The notes under the pieces were generated by a model, which did not search any database, was not told where the DNA came from, and saw only the letters and a program-made list of their open reading frames with translations. Made by a program: the position numbers and the translations under genes. Shown piece after piece: positions 15,588 through 22,900 of a DNA stretch of 64,000 nucleotides (position 1 is the stretch's first letter; every line of letters begins with the position of its first letter). The stretch comes from Anaerolineae bacterium (GTDB lineage: Bacteria; Chloroflexota; Anaerolineae; Aggregatilineales; Phototrophicaceae), in the NCBI GenBank assembly GCA_017303635.1, contig JAFLCG010000013.1:1-64000 (forward strand), given 5' to 3'.

Positions 15588-17510
15588 CTAGGCAAGGACG
15601 ACATTGGGCAGGCGTTCGCCCCCTGTGCGTTTACGATCTGCCATCGGTTTGACGGGTGGGCATTCCCATGCCATTGGCTCGGTCTGGGAACGTTCCTCTT
15701 TGAACTTGGGCAGGATACCGCAGGCGAAGCACTTGTCGCGGCAGTCGACGCGGGTCTCCCGGCGTAGGCTCATCTGGTAGTCTTCCAGCAGGAACTTTTT
15801 GTGGACTGCTGCGTCGATGTGATCCCAGGGGAAGACCTCATCGAGCGCGCGTTCCCGATGGGTGTAGAAGTGCGCAGTCAGGCCTTCCAGTTCGAGCGCC
15901 TTGAGCCAGCGGTCATGAAAGTGGTTGTCATTCCAGGCATCGAATTTGCAGCCCATGCGCCAGGCACGTTCGATGACCCGCCCCATGCGGCGGTCGGCCC
16001 GCGACATCATGCCCTCAAATTCGCTCTCCTCGATCTTGTTCCAGCGCAGGTGCAGACCATGCCCGCGAATCTGATCCTTGAGCAGGGCCAACTTTTCGCG
16101 GACTTGTTGGTGCGTATCCTGCGGCACCCACTGGAAGGGGGTGTGTGGCTTGGGGATGAAGGTGCTGACGCCGACGTTGACATTCGCCTTGCCACCGATC
16201 AGCTTCTGGCCCTCACGAAGGACCGCTTTGCACAGGTTGATGATGGCCTGTACATCTTCGAGTGTTTCTTCCGGATGGCCGATCATGAAGTAGAACTTGA
16301 TGGTGCGCCAGCCGCGAGAATAAACGGCGCGGGCTGTTTCCAACACCTGCTCATCCGGCACGTATTTGTTGATGATGTCCCGCATTTTTTCGGTAGCCGC
16401 TTCCGGGGCGAAAGTGAAACCGCCCCGGCGGGTATCCCCCAATCGGTCGAGCAGTTCGGCGCTGGCACTCTCGAGCCGCAGGCTGGGCAGGCTCAGGCTG
16501 AGGCCAGACTCGTGATACTTATCATGGACCGCCTGTGTGAGTTCATGGACGTAGACGTAATCGGATGAGGATAAGCTCAAGAGACTGATTTCTTCAAAGC
16601 CGGTGTTGGCGATGATCTCGGCAATGGCGTCCATGACTTCCGGCACCGGGCGCTCGCGGACCGGGCGGGTAATCATCCCTGCATGGCAAAAGCGGCAGCC
16701 GCGGGTGCAGCCGCGCATGATTTCGATGGGAGCGCGATTGTGAACGGTATCGATATTGGGAACGAGGAATTTTGTGAATGGCTTGGGCAGGATCGGCACA
16801 ATTCGCTTGAGAACGCGGGCGGGGATGCCAGGCTGATTAGGCGTGGTCGCCTGGATAGTTCCATCATCATGATAAGCCACGTCATAAAAGCGCGGGACGT
16901 ACATGCCCTGGATTCGCGCAATCGCCAATAGTTGATCGTGGCGACTGGCGCCACGCATGGCTTGCACTGTGCGGGCGACTTCAACGATGATTTCTTCACC
17001 TTCGCCAATGACAAATGCATCAATAAAGTCAGCCATTGGTTCCGGGTTGTAGCAAGCGTGACCACCGGCAATCACCAGCGGGTAGGTGTTATCACGGTCT
17101 TTGCTTTGCACGGGCATCCCGGCCAGATCGAGCATGTTCAGGACATTGGTGAACAACTGCTCGTAGGGTAGACTGAAACCCAGTAGATCGAATTCGCGAA
17201 GGGCGTGTTTAGTTTCCAGACTATAGAGCGGCACTGATTGGGCACGCATCAGGTCTTCCATGTCCGTCCATGGGGCAAAAACGCGTTCAGCCAACATATC
17301 TGGCTGTTGGTTCAACTGCTGGTAGAGCAGCATGATGCCCAGGTTGGACATGGCGAGATCGTAAATATCCGGGAAGGCCAACGCTACCCGGAAATCAGTC
17401 GTGTCCCAGTTTTTGACGACACTGTTAAATTCGCCGCCCACGTAGCGGCCTGGTTTGGTCACCTTGAGCAAGATGCGGCTGAGTTTGCGTTCAATTTCGG
17501 CGGGCTGCAT
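15588..17510 (-). CDS. TIGR03960-family B12-binding-like radical SAM protein
   Basis: The protein has 640 residues: an N-terminal cobalamin-binding-like Rossmann region (about 25-200, with FPDIYDLAMSNLGIMLLYQ), then a radical SAM core. The CxxxCxxC [4Fe-4S] motif is in RGCTRGCRFCHAGM, and the PEAATEKMRDIINKYV block follows. A second cysteine cluster CRDKCFACGI near the C-terminus (about 598-607) could hold another cluster or zinc. GGAGG lies six bases before ATG 17510. In many bacteria this protein is fused to, or directly followed by, a DUF2344 protein that lies separately here at 20523-21179. The reaction catalysed is not known to me; linkage to RNA or ribosome genes elsewhere suggests a modification enzyme, but that is conjecture. 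Confidence 0.88.
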   Translation of the reverse strand: MQPAEIERKLSRILLKVTKPGRYVGGEFNSVVKNWDTTDFRVALAFPDIYDLAMSNLGIMLLYQQLNQQPDMLAERVFAPWTDMEDLMRAQSVPLYSLETKHALREFDLLGFSLPYEQLFTNVLNMLDLAGMPVQSKDRDNTYPLVIAGGHACYNPEPMADFIDAFVIGEGEEIIVEVARTVQAMRGASRHDQLLAIARIQGMYVPRFYDVAYHDDGTIQATTPNQPGIPARVLKRIVPILPKPFTKFLVPNIDTVHNRAPIEIMRGCTRGCRFCHAGMITRPVRERPVPEVMDAIAEIIANTGFEEISLLSLSSSDYVYVHELTQAVHDKYHESGLSLSLPSLRLESASAELLDRLGDTRRGGFTFAPEAATEKMRDIINKYVPDEQVLETARAVYSRGWRTIKFYFMIGHPEETLEDVQAIINLCKAVLREGQKLIGGKANVNVGVSTFIPKPHTPFQWVPQDTHQQVREKLALLKDQIRGHGLHLRWNKIEESEFEGMMSRADRRMGRVIERAWRMGCKFDAWNDNHFHDRWLKALELEGLTAHFYTHRERALDEVFPWDHIDAAVHKKFLLEDYQMSLRRETRVDCRDKCFACGILPKFKEERSQTEPMAWECPPVKPMADRKRTGGERLPNVVLA

Positions 17511-17597
17511 CGTTGGCCTCCATGCTATGGCTCCAGGGCAAGCCAGTTGACGATGATGGGCGATTATAGCGGGACATAGACCGGGGCGGGAAGTGAA

Positions 17598-18716
17598 ATG
17601 ATGCGTTTAGGGTGGCTGGTGCTGGTTTTGACGGGACTGAACGTTGTTGGTGTACAGGCTCAAGGGTCATCTACGTCGGTAAAGCCTATTTCGTCGACGA
17701 CGATTATGGATCTTGCTCCGGTGCACCAGATTGATTTTGCGGGTTTGGCGGATCTTCAAGGTCATTCCCTGGATGTCGTTAATGGATGGTTTGCTCTGAG
17801 TCCCGATGGCAGCCTGATTGCTCTTAAGAGTGATGATAATCAAGTGGTCGTGGTTGATGCGGAGGGAAACGTCCAGCAGGTTTACGCTGCGCCGCTGGAC
17901 CGGGCGCAAGATGACTTGCCCGCTACCTTCATTGATGCCGCTTTCAGCCCGGATGGGCGCTGGTTGGCTTCGGCTCATACTTTAGGCAGCGACCTGTACG
18001 TAGTGGTACTCTCGCTGGATGGAGCATTTGAACCGGTAGAACAGGTTTTTCCGCAAGCTGGTTATCCAACCCGGGTATGGATCAGCACGAGTAACGAAAT
18101 CTGGCTGGAAATGGTACCCGACATGAGCCGAGATGATCCACGGCCTTATTTGCTGGCGGCGTGGGCGCTGGAACCGTGTGACTCTGCACCATGTTCAGAT
18201 CTGCCTATGGAATATCCGTCGGGACCGGACCAGGATGCGGATTCATTCGTTCGTGTCGGGCGTATCCGGCAGGATGCGGCTATCACGGTAACGCAGGACT
18301 TTGTGGCGAAACGCTGGGATTTGGTTGCAGGTGAAGTCGTGGCGACGGGTCAGTTAAATGCCTTGCCGGGGATGGGGGCATTGACGCCAAACCTGCGTTT
18401 CTTTGCCTGGAGGGACAACGAGTCGATGGAACTTCGGTTGCTGGATTTTGATATAGGGATGGATCGGTTGATTACTCCATTGAACGGAGCTTACATACCA
18501 TTCCTCTTGCTGGATCCGACGGGGGATGTCATCATCGGCGTTCACGTCGCTGGTGATGACCGCGTCACCGCCTGGTTGGTACAGGATGGAGAACGATTGG
18601 ATCTGGGTATGTATCGGGCGTGCAATCGCCCGCCGGATTTAGCCGCACTCAATCTTCAGGGGACGCAATTTGTGATCGGATGTGACTTGGGGTTGGAAAT
18701 CTGGCGAGCCGAATAA
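17598..18716 (+). CDS. Secreted beta-propeller-like protein
   Basis: The protein has 372 residues with a clear N-terminal signal peptide (MMRLGWLVLVLTGLNVVGVQAQG, probable cleavage after AQA region). The mature part is rich in short strand patterns typical of WD40/PD40 propellers: SPDGSLIALKSDDNQVVVVD, FSPDGRWLASAHTLGSDLYV, and TPNLRFFAWRDNESMELRLLD. Four cysteines (CDSAPC near 195-200, and two more near the C-terminus) could pair outside the cell. The start is ATG at 17598; the next ATG, at 17601, is equally possible. No catalytic residue or binding motif is recognisable. It is followed by a roadblock protein on the same strand after 114 bases, but nothing ties them in function. Confidence 0.7.
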   Translation: MMRLGWLVLVLTGLNVVGVQAQGSSTSVKPISSTTIMDLAPVHQIDFAGLADLQGHSLDVVNGWFALSPDGSLIALKSDDNQVVVVDAEGNVQQVYAAPLDRAQDDLPATFIDAAFSPDGRWLASAHTLGSDLYVVVLSLDGAFEPVEQVFPQAGYPTRVWISTSNEIWLEMVPDMSRDDPRPYLLAAWALEPCDSAPCSDLPMEYPSGPDQDADSFVRVGRIRQDAAITVTQDFVAKRWDLVAGEVVATGQLNALPGMGALTPNLRFFAWRDNESMELRLLDFDIGMDRLITPLNGAYIPFLLLDPTGDVIIGVHVAGDDRVTAWLVQDGERLDLGMYRACNRPPDLAALNLQGTQFVIGCDLGLEIWRAE

Positions 18717-18830
18717 AGTCTTCGATCAGGGTTTAGGCGAGGGCAAGCCATTTATTATATCCTTGCAATTGTAAATGGAGCGTCATAGAGCGATGGGTGC
18801 ATTAACTGAATGCACCAAGGAAGCAGAAAT

Positions 18831-19280
18831 ATGGACTGGTTTGATCGTCTGAGTGCGAACCGTTTTGTGGATGCGCTGATGCTGGCAAATGCTCAGGGTA
18901 ACCTGATGCGTGCTTCCCGTCCATTTTCCAATGATGATGAGTTGCTGACGTCTATGTTGCAGGCGTTTGAAGTGCTGGCACAGACAATCACCAGTGAGTT
19001 CGGTTTTGGGGCAGCCCGGATGATTCAGCTAGCAACTGAAGACGGGCATATTCTACTGATGCCACTGCATGATTCAGCTTATTACGCAGCAGCTTTGCTC
19101 CGACGGAATGCACCGGTCAACCTGGTCATGGCAGAACTGGAACGGGTTTTGAGTGTGATTTCATACGAAGAGCTACGGGCGATCGACCCTGACCGGGAGC
19201 TGATTGCTGCCGAGGCCAGTGAATTGATCGAAGCTGTTGAAGCATGGCTGCGGAGTTACCCGACAGAAGATGAAGAATAA
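18831..19280 (+). CDS. Roadblock/LC7-like domain protein
   Basis: The protein has about 149 residues and appears soluble. The pattern ALMLANAQGNLMRASRPFSN, QAFEVLAQTITSEFG, and RMIQLATEDGHILLMPL matches roadblock/LC7-type domains (a strand-Gly turn, helix, strand-DG-strand order), which often act as dimeric regulatory subunits of small GTPases such as MglA. No GTPase partner is in the window. The C-terminus is acidic (SYPTEDEE). The start ATG 18831 has AAGGA at about 9 bases; a longer reading from 18810 has no ribosome site. A second possibility is a generic profilin-like sensor domain. The region before it (18717-18830) shows nothing beyond AT-rich DNA. Confidence 0.6.
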   Translation: MDWFDRLSANRFVDALMLANAQGNLMRASRPFSNDDELLTSMLQAFEVLAQTITSEFGFGAARMIQLATEDGHILLMPLHDSAYYAAALLRRNAPVNLVMAELERVLSVISYEELRAIDPDRELIAAEASELIEAVEAWLRSYPTEDEE

Positions 19281-19380
19281 TTGAGCATTTTGCTGACGTT
19301 CATTGTTTCTAGTTCGGGTTGTGTTCTATACTGATCTTAGTATTAAGAATGTTTGAAAAAACAATTCCAGGGAAACTAAA

Positions 19381-19560
19381 TTGAATAGCGAAAAAGAACA
19401 GCGACCGGCCCCAGCGGCCCGCGCCCAGACCGTACCCGTTTGCCCCTACTGTCAGCGGCGCTTTCAATCCATGGACGATTTGACGCTGCACATAGTCACG
19501 CGGCATACGCAGAGTGGGCGCAGTGTGCCGCCAGCCCCGGCGGCAACTGGCGGCAAGTAG
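19381..19560 (+). CDS. 59-residue C2H2 zinc-finger protein
   Basis: A very short gene with TTG start at 19381, preceded by CAGGGAAA (about 19368-19375), which is a good ribosome binding site at a spacing of about 6. The product contains one classical C2H2 finger: CPYCQRRFQSMDDLTLHIV then TRH, in the spacing C-x2-C-x12-H-x4-H with the conserved Phe and Leu of the hydrophobic core. The flanks are disordered Pro/Ala/Arg-rich (RPAPAARAQTVP before, PPAPAATGGK after). Such single-finger proteins in bacteria might bind nucleic acid or protein. It follows a roadblock gene by about 100 bases and precedes psuG on the other strand. The finding is based on direct translation; expression is not proven. 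Confidence 0.72.
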   Translation: MNSEKEQRPAPAARAQTVPVCPYCQRRFQSMDDLTLHIVTRHTQSGRSVPPAPAATGGK

Positions 19561-19597
19561 TCGTTTAGAAACTTACAAGACAAGGTACGCTTTGTAC

Positions 19598-20512
19598 CTA
19601 GCTTCCTCGACTCAATTCCACTGCAATTAGACCACCTACACGCGCATTATTGACCAACAAAGACACATTTGAACGCCGGGATTCACCCTCAGTGAGTTCC
19701 GCGACTCGCCCTAATACAAAGGGAGTCACGGCTTTGCCGTGGATACCCTGGACTTCAGCTTCGGCGGTCGCCTGTTCGATGGCGAGCTCAGCCGCTTCGG
19801 CGGGCATTTCCATGCCTTCCGGCACTGGTACTGCGATCAGGACACCATGCCCCATGCCTAAGTGCCGAGAGGCACTAATAACCTGCGCCGCCTGAGTCGC
19901 GTTTTCGACGCGAGCATCGACAGGGAGGCCGCTACTGCGGCTGTAGAAGGCAGGCAGGGTATCCGTACCATAACCAATGACCGGCACCCCCTGGGTTTCC
20001 AGCACTTCCATCGTCAGGGGCAGATCCAGGATGGATTTGGCACCTGAACACACCACCGCGACCGGCGTACGCCCCAATTCAATGAGATCTGCCGAGACAT
20101 CAAATGGATGCCCTCGATGGACGCCCCCGATGCCCCCAGTTGAAAAGACTTTAATCCCAGCCCAGTGAGCAACGATCATGGTGCCAGCAACGGTCGTCGC
20201 TGCATCTTCGCCTAAACCAACGGCAATGGCGAAATCCCGGCGGCTGCACTTGCGGATAGAGTTGGTCGGGAGCTTGCCGAGATATTCGATTTGATCGGTG
20301 GTCAGTCCGGCGATGACCTGGCCTTTGAGCAGGGCAACGGTTGCGGGGATGGCTCCGGATTCGCGCACGGCCGCTTCCATCGACAGGGCGGTTTGGACAT
20401 TATCCGGGTAGGGCAGACCGTGTGTAATCAAGGTCGATTCCAGGGCGACGACAGGCTGGCCATTGGCAAGGGCCTCGGCAACATCAGGTCGGATGGTCAG
20501 ATGGGAGTGCAT
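19598..20512 (-). CDS. psuG: Pseudouridine-5'-phosphate glycosidase
   Basis: A 304-residue PsuG. It reversibly breaks the C-glycosidic bond of pseudouridine 5'-phosphate to uracil and ribose 5-phosphate, a step in pseudouridine degradation. Diagnostic blocks are ESTLITHGLPYPDN at the N-terminus, the VALLKGQVIAGLTTDQIEYL segment, TVAGTMIVAHWAGIKVFSTG leading into GGIGGVHRGHPFD, SGAKSILDLPLTMEVLETQG and the C-terminal THLxVAEL-type region. The ATG start has AGGAG seven bases upstream. The kinase PsuK that normally supplies its substrate is not adjacent. The DUF2344 gene starts its reading 667 bases upstream and ends 10 bases before psuG, so the two are probably one transcript. Confidence 0.94.
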   Translation of the reverse strand: MHSHLTIRPDVAEALANGQPVVALESTLITHGLPYPDNVQTALSMEAAVRESGAIPATVALLKGQVIAGLTTDQIEYLGKLPTNSIRKCSRRDFAIAVGLGEDAATTVAGTMIVAHWAGIKVFSTGGIGGVHRGHPFDVSADLIELGRTPVAVVCSGAKSILDLPLTMEVLETQGVPVIGYGTDTLPAFYSRSSGLPVDARVENATQAAQVISASRHLGMGHGVLIAVPVPEGMEMPAEAAELAIEQATAEAEVQGIHGKAVTPFVLGRVAELTEGESRRSNVSLLVNNARVGGLIAVELSRGS

Positions 20513-20522
20513 GAGTTTGCTC

Positions 20523-21179
20523 CTACGGCATGGTCATATGCAGTCGATAGCGATGAATGGTTAAGTAATGGTCATCCAGTTCAAGGGCACGGATGAGTTC
20601 ATCCGGTCGGAGATTTCCCTGGTCACCCGTTGATAAATGGAGGATCAGGCTGCCATCGGCATCCAGTCGCACATCATTGATCAGGTTGCGGGCGTTGACC
20701 GTGACGGGCTTGCCTTTGCGCTCCCGCTCTTGGGCAAAGTGATCTGAAGCCAGCAACCGGGCAATCCGATCCTGAAGCGTGCTGAGGTTTGTATCGGTAT
20801 CCAAGGTGACTCGATACTCGGCGCTGCGAATATGCTGTGTCAAGGTGGGGCTGCGAACGGGTACTTCACTGATTGCAAAGATGCGAAGCCCCGCTGGACT
20901 GGTTGCAGTCAGACGGTCAGCTAAGCCATCCAGCGGAATGATCTCCCGTAAGGATACGTCCAGGATTTCACACTCGCTGGAAATACCTAATGGCAAGGCA
21001 GAAGCCAGAGCAATGCGTGGACGTGGATTAAAGCCCTCGGAATATAGGATAGGCAAACCAGCCCGGCGCAGAACGCGCTCCCACAGCTTGGCGATATCGA
21101 GATTGCCAGTGTAGATGAGGGCATCATACTTGCCGAATGTGATATGGAGGCGTTGTTTGATCGGTATATTGTCGATCAT
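20523..21179 (-). CDS. DUF2344 / TIGR03936 radical SAM-associated protein
   Basis: A 218-residue protein matching the TIGR03936 family: the N-terminal block RLHITFGKYDALIYTGNLDI, ERVLRRAGLPILYSEGFNPR, ALASALPLGISSECEI and the C-terminal APELVKVRR-like QGNLRPDELIRALEL. In other bacteria this domain is fused to the C-terminus of TIGR03960 radical SAM proteins or lies beside them. The corresponding radical SAM gene is at 15588-17510 and is separate here. A GGAG lies just before ATG 21179. It is followed by psuG with a 10-base gap. It probably cooperates with the radical SAM protein, possibly as a substrate-handling subunit; this is an inference from the fusion pattern. Confidence 0.87.
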   Translation of the reverse strand: MIDNIPIKQRLHITFGKYDALIYTGNLDIAKLWERVLRRAGLPILYSEGFNPRPRIALASALPLGISSECEILDVSLREIIPLDGLADRLTATSPAGLRIFAISEVPVRSPTLTQHIRSAEYRVTLDTDTNLSTLQDRIARLLASDHFAQERERKGKPVTVNARNLINDVRLDADGSLILHLSTGDQGNLRPDELIRALELDDHYLTIHRYRLHMTMP

Positions 21180-21259
21180 GGCTCCGATTGTACCATGCTG
21201 TTTCCCATTCGATCAGGCTGGGGTATAATTAGCACGAGCGTTCGAGGGAGAGAAGATCA

Positions 21260-21730
21260 ATGACCATCCCACTCACCCCACAACAAGCTTATCGCAGAGC
21301 GATGCGGCGGGAAGTCTATTTGCCACTGTTGCTGGCAACTGGAGTGGTTCTGGCAGCATTACTCGTCATGGTCTTACTGCCTACCCAGGCACAGGTGACT
21401 GTGGTGGCTGATTGGCTGTGGACGATGCTGGTGCTACTGCCCATGGTCATCTGCCTGATCCCGGTGGCGATTGGCGCGGTGGTGCTGACGCTGGCAGCTG
21501 CGCGGTTGCCCGAGATGGCCCGCAAACCGCTTCAGCGCGGTCAAGCGACCGTCGAAAATGCCAGTGATCGTATCTCCTCAGTCCTTGAGCAAATTCAACA
21601 CGCCCTGATTACGTTCTCGACCCGTTTAGCCGGGGTTGAACGTATCATGCCACTGGAAGAACAACCTTTTGCTGCCCCGGAACCTAGTGTCGCAGGAGTG
21701 AAGCCTGATGAGCATTCAGCCTCAACGTAG
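21260..21730 (+). CDS. Membrane protein of unknown function, two helices
   Basis: The protein has 156 residues. Two strong hydrophobic helices (about 20-42, LPLLLATGVVLAALLVMVLL, and 50-78, LWTMLVLLPMVICLIPVAIG) follow a basic N-terminus. A soluble tail (about 82-156) is amphipathic and Glu/Ala-rich with ASDRISSVLEQIQHALITFS. A TATAAT (21224-21229) and AGGGAGAGAAG (about 21244-21254) lie upstream of ATG 21260. The next gene begins 23 bases before its stop, so the two are likely translated together. No family is recognised. The layout is like a small helical hairpin with a cytoplasmic tail. Confidence 0.65.
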   Translation: MTIPLTPQQAYRRAMRREVYLPLLLATGVVLAALLVMVLLPTQAQVTVVADWLWTMLVLLPMVICLIPVAIGAVVLTLAAARLPEMARKPLQRGQATVENASDRISSVLEQIQHALITFSTRLAGVERIMPLEEQPFAAPEPSVAGVKPDEHSAST

Positions 21731-21968
21731 TATTTCTCGACAACCGGATGCGCCTGTTCAGAACTATCTGGTCGGCATTTTGGTGGGCGGTTTGTTCGGT
21801 TTGCTGTCAGCCTATTTCTATTCCCGCGCTTCAGAAGATGACCGTATTCGTACCGGTGGCAGTGGCAAGCGCGTCAGTACGGGTGAGGTGTTGGGGTTGC
21901 TGGTGGCTGCAGTGGCGATGGTACGGCAGATTACTGAGATGGGTCGCGGGCCGAGTAAAAAATCGTGA
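21708..21968 (+). CDS. Small membrane-associated protein of unknown function
   Basis: An 86-residue protein with one hydrophobic Gly-rich helix (LVGILVGGLFGLLSAYFY, about 20-38) and a second weaker helix near 60-73 (VLGLLVAAVAMV). The ATG at 21708 overlaps the end of the preceding membrane gene by 23 bases and has AGGAG about 8 bases upstream. It resembles the short YtxH-like membrane proteins that have a Gly-zipper helix and a charged tail, but the match is weak. Coupling to the upstream gene suggests the two act together. No catalytic motif. Confidence 0.6.
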   Translation: MSIQPQRSISRQPDAPVQNYLVGILVGGLFGLLSAYFYSRASEDDRIRTGGSGKRVSTGEVLGLLVAAVAMVRQITEMGRGPSKKS

Positions 21969-22010
21969 ATTCAGGGGAGGGGCAATCTCCCAGTTTGAAG
22001 GTGGATGGTT

Positions 22011-22676
22011 ATGTGTGGACGTTTCGTACTGACGGCAGACCCGGTAGTTATTCAGTCGGCCTTTGACCTGAAAACGATGCCAGCGGAGATGACCCCACGT
22101 TACAACATCGCGCCGACGCAACCGGTGGCGGTTATCACCAATGAACAGCCAGATGCCTTAACCTTTCATCGCTGGGGGCTAATCCCTTCCTGGGCGAAAG
22201 ATATGTCCATTGGGGCCAAAACGATCAATGCTCGCAGCGAAACGGCTTACGAGAAGCCTTCCTTCAAGGCGGCTTTCAAACGGCGACGCTGCATCATACC
22301 GGCAAACGGCTACTATGAATGGACTACCCATGACGGAGCTAAAGTGCCCCAGTTTTTCCACATGGCCGATCGACGGGTTTTTGGCATCGCAGGCTTATGG
22401 GAGAGCTGGCACAGCCCGGATGGGGGCGAAATCCGCACGTGCAGCATCCTGACGACGAGCGCAAACGCTTTCACTGAACCCATTCATGATCGGATGCCGG
22501 TGATTTTGTCGCCTCAGGATTACCATTTATGGCTTTCCAACAAAGAGGAACCGCTGCCGATGTTGCAAAGCCTGATGAAGCCCTATGAAGGGCACGATCA
22601 GGCGGTCTATACCGTATCGAAGCTTGTCAACAAGGCGACGGTCGAGGGGCCGGAGTTGATTGTGCCTGTAAGCTAA
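22011..22676 (+). CDS. SOS response-associated peptidase (SRAP/YedK/HMCES)
   Basis: A SRAP domain protein of 221 residues beginning MCGRFVLT; removal of Met exposes Cys2, the residue that in YedK/HMCES cross-links to abasic sites in single-stranded DNA. Family blocks are visible: RYNIAPTQPVAVI, FHRWGLIPSWAKD, INARSETAYEKPSFK, RRRCIIPANGYYEWT, then IHDRMPVILSPQDYHLWL. The Asn, Glu and His of the active site (in NARSET, GYYEW, IHDRMP) are all present. The start is set at ATG 22011 rather than the in-frame ATG at 22005 because only this gives Met-Cys at the N-terminus. GAAGGTGG (about 21998-22005) precedes it. It lies directly after two small membrane genes on the same strand. Confidence 0.94.
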   Translation: MCGRFVLTADPVVIQSAFDLKTMPAEMTPRYNIAPTQPVAVITNEQPDALTFHRWGLIPSWAKDMSIGAKTINARSETAYEKPSFKAAFKRRRCIIPANGYYEWTTHDGAKVPQFFHMADRRVFGIAGLWESWHSPDGGEIRTCSILTTSANAFTEPIHDRMPVILSPQDYHLWLSNKEEPLPMLQSLMKPYEGHDQAVYTVSKLVNKATVEGPELIVPVS

Positions 22677-22900
22677 TCCTGTTGATCCATTGGAGGGATA
22701 TGGATTTATAGGAGTCAAGAAACTAGCGAGGTAAAGGCTATGGATGATAGTACTCACCTCATAGCCTACTGATTGTGGCATTCGTTCAAATACTTGTGTT
22801 TATCCTCAACGCCGTAGAACCAAAGCTAGCATCTTCAGAAGATACAAGTCGCACCTCCTGAACCGTATATTCGCCCGCTGATATAGCCAGATACAGGTAC

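Noticed and set aside
15801..16568. Plus-strand frame of 255 codons opposite the radical SAM gene
   Set aside because: Shadow frame; the minus-strand gene has clear Fe-S motifs.
22735..22767. Inverted repeat AGGCTATG/CATAGCCT as terminator
   Set aside because: The loop is 17 bases and no T-run follows on either strand.
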